The translations under genes and the position numbers were made by a program. Below are positions 4,832 through 7,446 of a stretch of DNA of 7,446 nt, piece after piece (the stretch's first letter is position 1; the number at the start of each line of letters is the position of its first letter). The notes under the pieces were generated by a model that worked only from the letters and a program-made list of their open reading frames with translations, searched no databases and was not told where the DNA came from. The stretch covers positions 28,270 through 35,715 of the forward strand of contig NZ_JACXJG010000036.1 of assembly GCF_014904065.1 (NCBI RefSeq), written 5' to 3'. This stretch comes from Gulosibacter sediminis. Lineage in GTDB: Bacteria; Actinomycetota; Actinomycetes; Actinomycetales; Microbacteriaceae.

Positions 4832-7167
4832 GCGGCACGCAGCGCACCGCGACCGGCTTTACCGGCGCTCGTATTCGCAACATCGTCATCGCGGTTTTGC
4901 TGCCGCTCGCGATTGTTGGCCTCTACTTCGCTGCGCTGAGTGGCAGCAACCAGCGCGACGACGCACTTCCTGTCGTGCTGGTGAACAGCGACCAGATGGT
5001 CGAGCAGGCGAACAACGACGGCACGACGACGCAGGTGGTCGCGGGCCGCTTGCTCGTCACCTGGCTCACCGACCCCGAGAACGCCGGCGCGTATAGCTGG
5101 GAGCTCGTCAACGCCGAGACGGCGCAGCAACGGCTCGACGACGGCACCGCATACGCGGCCGTCGAGATTCCCGAGAACTTCTCGGCGGCGGTCGTGTCGC
5201 TCGGCGGTGGCGAGCCCGAGGCCGCGCGCATCAACGTGACCGTGAGCCAGTCGGCCGATTGGATGACCGGCGAGGTCACCCAGCAACTCTTCGACGGTAT
5301 GACCGCCGAGTTCGGGCAGCAGCTCACGAACCAGGTAGCGGTTGGGCTTGCCGACGGGCTCAACGACTCGGCCGACGGCCTCGAGCAGGCGGCCGACGGC
5401 GCGCAGCAACTCGCCGATGGCGCGGGCGAACTCGGTTCGGGCTTCACGCAGTACCAAGACGGCGCGCAGGAGCTCGCGGATGCGGGCAGCCAGGCTGCTG
5501 ACGGTGCTTCGCAGCTCAGCGACGGCGCGAGCGAGTTCGGCGACGGCGTCGAACAGTACGTTTCGGGCGTCGACTCCTACCTCGACGGTGTTGGCCAGTA
5601 CGCCTCGGGCGCCGTCCAACTCGCCTCCGGCGTAACCGAGTTTGCTGGCGGCATCGACACCTACACCGACGGAGTTGGGCAGTACGTCGACGGGGTGCAG
5701 CAGCTCGCCGACGGGCTCGGCCAGTTGGATGCGGGCAGCGGGCAGTTGCAGGATGCGGCAGGCCAGCTCAACGACATCGCGGGCCAGCTCGAATCGAACA
5801 GCGGCAACATTGATCAGGCGCTCGCGGGCCTCGAGCAGCTCAGCACCCTGCTTTCGCAGCTCGACTCGGTCGACCCGAGCGCGCTAACGACATATTGCGA
5901 TCAGCTCGAGGCGATTGACCCGGCGCAGGCCGACGCGTGCCGCGGCGCGGTTGAGCAGCTGCAGAACCAGCTGCCCGGCGGCACCGTTGACCTTGGCGGC
6001 ATCGAGAGCGAACTCAATTCGCTGATCGACCAGGTGGGAGGTGTTCAGGATGCCGGAGACCAGCTGGGCCAGCTCGCCGACGGCCTCACGCAGTACACCG
6101 AGGGCGTCACCGCATCGGCGCAGGGCGCGAGCGAACTCTCGACGGCAGGGGATGAACTGGTGAGCGGCGGGGGAGAGCTCTCCTCTGGCGCGGGCGAGCT
6201 CTCGTCGGGCGCATCGCAGCTGAGCGGCGCATCGACGCAGCTCAGCGACGCGGGCGGGCAACTGCAGGATGCGGGTGGCCAGCTCACCGGCGGTGCGAGC
6301 GAGCTTTCGAGCGGCGCCGGCGAGCTCTCGGACGGGCTCACGCAGCTTGCCGACGGTCAGCAGCAGCTCGTAGATGGCGGGGACGAGCTCGGCGACGGTA
6401 TCCAGAGCCTGCGCGAGGGCGCGAGCACGATGTCGCAGTCGCTGCAGGACGGCGCCGATCAGGCGAAGAACGCGATCGGCGACCCGGATGCGTTTGCCGA
6501 AGCGGTGGCGCAGCCCGTCGTTGCCGAGGTGAACGGCGTGCACAACCCCACGTTCGCCGGGATGCTTGCGGCGCTCCTGCTGCCCATCGGCATTTGGCTT
6601 GCCGGGCTCATTGCCTCGCTGCGTCGAGGACTCGTCACCGATGAAATGCTTGCGTCGAGCGCGTCGACCTGGAGCATCCTGCTCGCGGCCACGCGCCGGT
6701 TGGCGCAGCCCGTGCTCATCGTTGCCGGCGTCGTGACGCTCGCGCAGCACGTGTTCTTCGGGGTGCCGTGGGCGGGCATAGGCATCACGATTCTGTTCGC
6801 GCTACTTGGCACCGCGGTCACGGTCGCGTTGCACCTGCTCTTCGCCGCGTGTGCGAAGCGCCGAACGGCGGTGCTGACCTCGCTCGTCGCGTTGGCGCTG
6901 CAGCTGCTGCTCGTGCGCGGCTTCTTCCCGCTCGAGCTTCGTTCGGGCTGGGTGGAGACGGTGAGTGGTTGGGCTCCGTTGGCCCAGTTGGCCGCCGGAA
7001 TGCAGGCCGGCTATGCGGGGGCAAGTACGGGAGCGGTGGTTGGACCGGCGATCTTGGTGGTGCTGATGACCGCTGCGGCGGCCGTGATCGCCACCATCGT
7101 CATGACGACACGCCGACACGCCACCGCAAAATCCCTGGTCAGCGCACTATCGGAACGTCACGCGTGA
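4828..7167 (+). CDS. YhgE/Pip-family membrane protein with long heptad-repeat stalk
   Basis: This 779-residue protein has the YhgE/Pip (phage infection protein) architecture. An N-terminal membrane helix at about 18-37 (IVIAVLLPLAIVGLYFAAL) precedes a globular extracytoplasmic domain (about 45-165, with LPVVLVNSD as in the family). A very long region of heptads follows in two arrays (171-324 and 413-538), then a C-terminal block of about five membrane helices (576-598, 622-644, 650-676, 681-702, 737-761) of ABC-2 type. The heptads follow (x)xxL/Y/FxxG with Gln, Asp and Ser between. The segment joining the arrays holds two Cys (357 and 371). A third Cys, 675, lies in a membrane helix. Relatives include Bacillus YhgE, Lactococcus Pip and the related EsaA of type VII secretion; they are envelope proteins often found beside transporters. 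The role here is probably partner of the MMPL protein, with which it overlaps by four bases. Function is inferred; the family is well supported. Confidence 0.9.
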   Translation: MSGTQRTATGFTGARIRNIVIAVLLPLAIVGLYFAALSGSNQRDDALPVVLVNSDQMVEQANNDGTTTQVVAGRLLVTWLTDPENAGAYSWELVNAETAQQRLDDGTAYAAVEIPENFSAAVVSLGGGEPEAARINVTVSQSADWMTGEVTQQLFDGMTAEFGQQLTNQVAVGLADGLNDSADGLEQAADGAQQLADGAGELGSGFTQYQDGAQELADAGSQAADGASQLSDGASEFGDGVEQYVSGVDSYLDGVGQYASGAVQLASGVTEFAGGIDTYTDGVGQYVDGVQQLADGLGQLDAGSGQLQDAAGQLNDIAGQLESNSGNIDQALAGLEQLSTLLSQLDSVDPSALTTYCDQLEAIDPAQADACRGAVEQLQNQLPGGTVDLGGIESELNSLIDQVGGVQDAGDQLGQLADGLTQYTEGVTASAQGASELSTAGDELVSGGGELSSGAGELSSGASQLSGASTQLSDAGGQLQDAGGQLTGGASELSSGAGELSDGLTQLADGQQQLVDGGDELGDGIQSLREGASTMSQSLQDGADQAKNAIGDPDAFAEAVAQPVVAEVNGVHNPTFAGMLAALLLPIGIWLAGLIASLRRGLVTDEMLASSASTWSILLAATRRLAQPVLIVAGVVTLAQHVFFGVPWAGIGITILFALLGTAVTVALHLLFAACAKRRTAVLTSLVALALQLLLVRGFFPLELRSGWVETVSGWAPLAQLAAGMQAGYAGASTGAVVGPAILVVLMTAAAAVIATIVMTTRRHATAKSLVSALSERHA
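5338..5799 (+). repeat. First heptad array: 22 unbroken 7-residue (21-bp) repeats
   Basis: Residues 171-324 of the YhgE/Pip protein keep one heptad register with no insertion: position 4 is Leu, Tyr or Phe and position 7 is mostly Gly. From residue 206 to 289 position 4 is often aromatic (QYQDG, EFGDG, EQYVSG, SYLDG, GQYASG, EFAGG, TYTDG, GQYVDG). The DNA is a degenerate 21-bp tandem repeat in which codon choice differs between copies, so this looks like long-standing protein repetition, not a recent DNA expansion. Confidence 0.85.
6064..6441 (+). repeat. Second heptad array: 18 unbroken 7-residue (21-bp) repeats
   Basis: Residues 413-538 of the YhgE/Pip protein again hold a constant register, now mostly with Leu at position 4 and Ser/Gly-rich spacing (GELSSG, GASQLSG, GELSDG). 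Aromatic residues are almost absent: only Tyr423 in the second heptad. Several neighbouring copies are close at the DNA level (GAGCTCTCnnnnGGCGC-like units around 6175-6215), so slippage is possible here. Confidence 0.83.
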
Positions 7168-7169
7168 CG
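7156..7169. promoter_or_regulatory. Perfect 14-bp palindrome across the YhgE/Pip stop codon
   Basis: CGTCACGCGTGACG is fully self-complementary and includes the TGA at 7165-7167. It ends four bases before a TTGACG -35-like element (7174-7179). It has no spacer to form a good terminator loop and no T-run after it, so a protein-binding site is the more likely reading, if it is functional at all. Confidence 0.3.
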
Positions 7170-7173
7170 CGAT

Positions 7174-7203
7174 TTGACGCAACGGAATTCGATGTCATAA
7201 CCT
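7174..7203 (+). promoter_or_regulatory. Candidate upstream rRNA operon promoter
   Basis: TTGACG (7174-7179) is followed 18 bp later by TAACCT (7198-7203), which fits TANNNT. An alternative -10, CATAAC at 7196-7201, gives 16 bp. Actinobacterial rRNA operons commonly have more than one promoter, and this pair sits 161 bp upstream of the stronger one at 7335-7362. The call rests on two hexamers and position. Confidence 0.4.
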
Positions 7204-7222
7204 TATGGAGTTGCGCCGGAAG

Positions 7223-7296
7223 GGGCAGCAAAGCCCAAGACCGGGTGCGAGGCTCACTACGAGCCGAGCTTGATGCTCTAAGAGCTCCGAGGGTCT
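7223..7296 (+). other. Region able to fold as hairpin plus three-way junction
   Basis: GGGC (7223-7226) can pair with GCCC (7233-7236). Next, AGACC (7238-7242) can pair with GGTCT (7292-7296), enclosing two abutting hairpins: GGCTC/GAGCC (7251-7255 with 7261-7265, loop ACTAC) and GAGCT/AGCTC (7266-7270 with 7283-7287). The set could belong to the leader RNA from the upstream promoter or to a small RNA. The helices are only five base pairs each, so chance remains possible. It does not match a tRNA: no T-loop consensus is present. Confidence 0.35.
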
Positions 7297-7334
7297 GACC
7301 GGAAACACAGTCTGAATAAGACGGAAACGCCAGG

Positions 7335-7362
7335 TTGACAAACGAAAGTTACTGGGTATAAG
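7335..7362 (+). promoter_or_regulatory. Main rRNA operon promoter
   Basis: TTGACA at 7335-7340 is a perfect -35. TATAAG at 7357-7362 matches the -10 consensus at five of six positions with a 16-bp spacer. TAAGCT at 7359-7364 (18 bp) is an alternative -10. Such near-consensus elements are unusual in high-GC DNA and are typical of stable-RNA promoters. The transcript should start near 7369-7371, about 75 bases before the window ends. Confidence 0.85.
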
Positions 7363-7373
7363 CTAATCAGGTT

Positions 7374-7408
7374 GCTTCGGACAGAAGCGGCAGGGAAATA
7401 ACCGCCGC
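7374..7408 (+). other. rRNA leader hairpins
   Basis: Early in the leader, GCTTC (7374-7378) can pair with GAAGC (7384-7388) around the loop GGACA, and GCGGC (7387-7391) can pair with GCCGC (7404-7408). The two share bases 7387-7388, so full-length versions exclude each other, though a shortened second stem (GGC/GCC) could coexist. Their place just after the promoter and before the conserved leader motif fits rRNA leader structures. Confidence 0.5.
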
Positions 7409-7427
7409 AGAAACCGAAAGCGATTGG

Positions 7428-7446
7428 TCTTTGAGAACTCAACAGT
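7428..7446 (+). promoter_or_regulatory. Conserved pre-16S leader motif, running off the window
   Basis: TCTTTGAGAACTCAACAGT is the sequence characteristically found shortly before the mature 5' end of 16S rRNA in actinobacterial rRNA operons, in the region associated with antitermination and leader processing. It contains the inverted repeat TTGAG/CTCAA. It shows that the 16S rRNA gene begins just past the right edge; no mature rRNA sequence lies inside the window. Confidence 0.8.

Noticed and set aside
4426..5619. A 397-residue minus-strand open frame across the MMPL-YhgE junction
   Set aside because: It is antisense to two well-supported genes and its repeats are the reverse reading of the heptad codons. 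No separate ribosome binding evidence was seen.
6172..6183. GGAGAGCTCTCC perfect palindrome inside the YhgE/Pip gene
   Set aside because: It falls in the second heptad array where Glu-Leu-Ser codons repeatedly give GAGCTCTC, so coding repetition explains it.
7295..7301. CTGACCG, matching half of the TetR operator, in the rRNA upstream region
   Set aside because: Only one half-site of seven bases without its partner; expected by chance and not evidence of TetR control of rRNA.
7213..7302. Possible tRNA-like fold in the region before the rRNA promoter
   Set aside because: No T-loop GTTCRA consensus, no anticodon arm of the right size and no acceptor stem of seven pairs.

Overview
The window is high-GC DNA with GC-rich codon third positions, GTG starts next to purine-rich Shine-Dalgarno sites, and frequent GGATGC/GCATCC codon contexts. 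Together with the rRNA leader motif at the right edge (TTTGAGAACTCAACAGT), this points to an actinobacterium, most likely a member of the Micrococcales such as Microbacteriaceae. The family assignment is an inference. No mobile element, CRISPR array, tRNA or complete rRNA gene is visible.

Layout. Positions 3-1132 hold two minus-strand genes of unknown function: a 276-residue protein with a long Pro/Ala-rich and then acidic, probably disordered region followed by a small folded C-terminal region, and a 64-residue membrane protein. A 168-bp divergent intergenic region (1133-1300) carries a candidate promoter on each strand, sharing one -35 hexamer position, and a perfect 16-bp palindrome typical of a TetR operator. 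On the plus strand a tightly packed three-gene operon follows: a TetR regulator (1301-1879), an MMPL/RND-type transporter (1892-4831) and a YhgE/Pip-family membrane protein (4828-7167). The tetR-MMPL gap is 12 bp, with the MMPL Shine-Dalgarno overlapping the tetR stop. MMPL and YhgE overlap in an ATGA.

The last 279 bp (7168-7446) are a ribosomal RNA operon control region. It contains a weak upstream promoter, a stretch that can fold as a three-way junction, a strong TTGACA/TATAAG promoter, leader hairpins and the conserved motif found just before actinobacterial 16S rRNA. The 16S gene itself should begin just outside the window.

How the genes may work together. The TetR protein probably binds the palindrome and represses its own operon until it senses an unknown ligand. 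The MMPL transporter carries an additional ~230-residue C-terminal domain that reads as an ABC-transporter nucleotide-binding domain in which the Walker A, signature, Walker B and H-loop residues are all replaced. The adjacent coupled gene encodes a membrane protein with an ABC-2-like C-terminal membrane region and a large extracytoplasmic heptad-repeat stalk. The most interesting hypothesis here is that the dead NBD-like domain is a docking module joining a proton-driven RND-type pump to the YhgE-type protein, giving one envelope-spanning export or surface-assembly complex.
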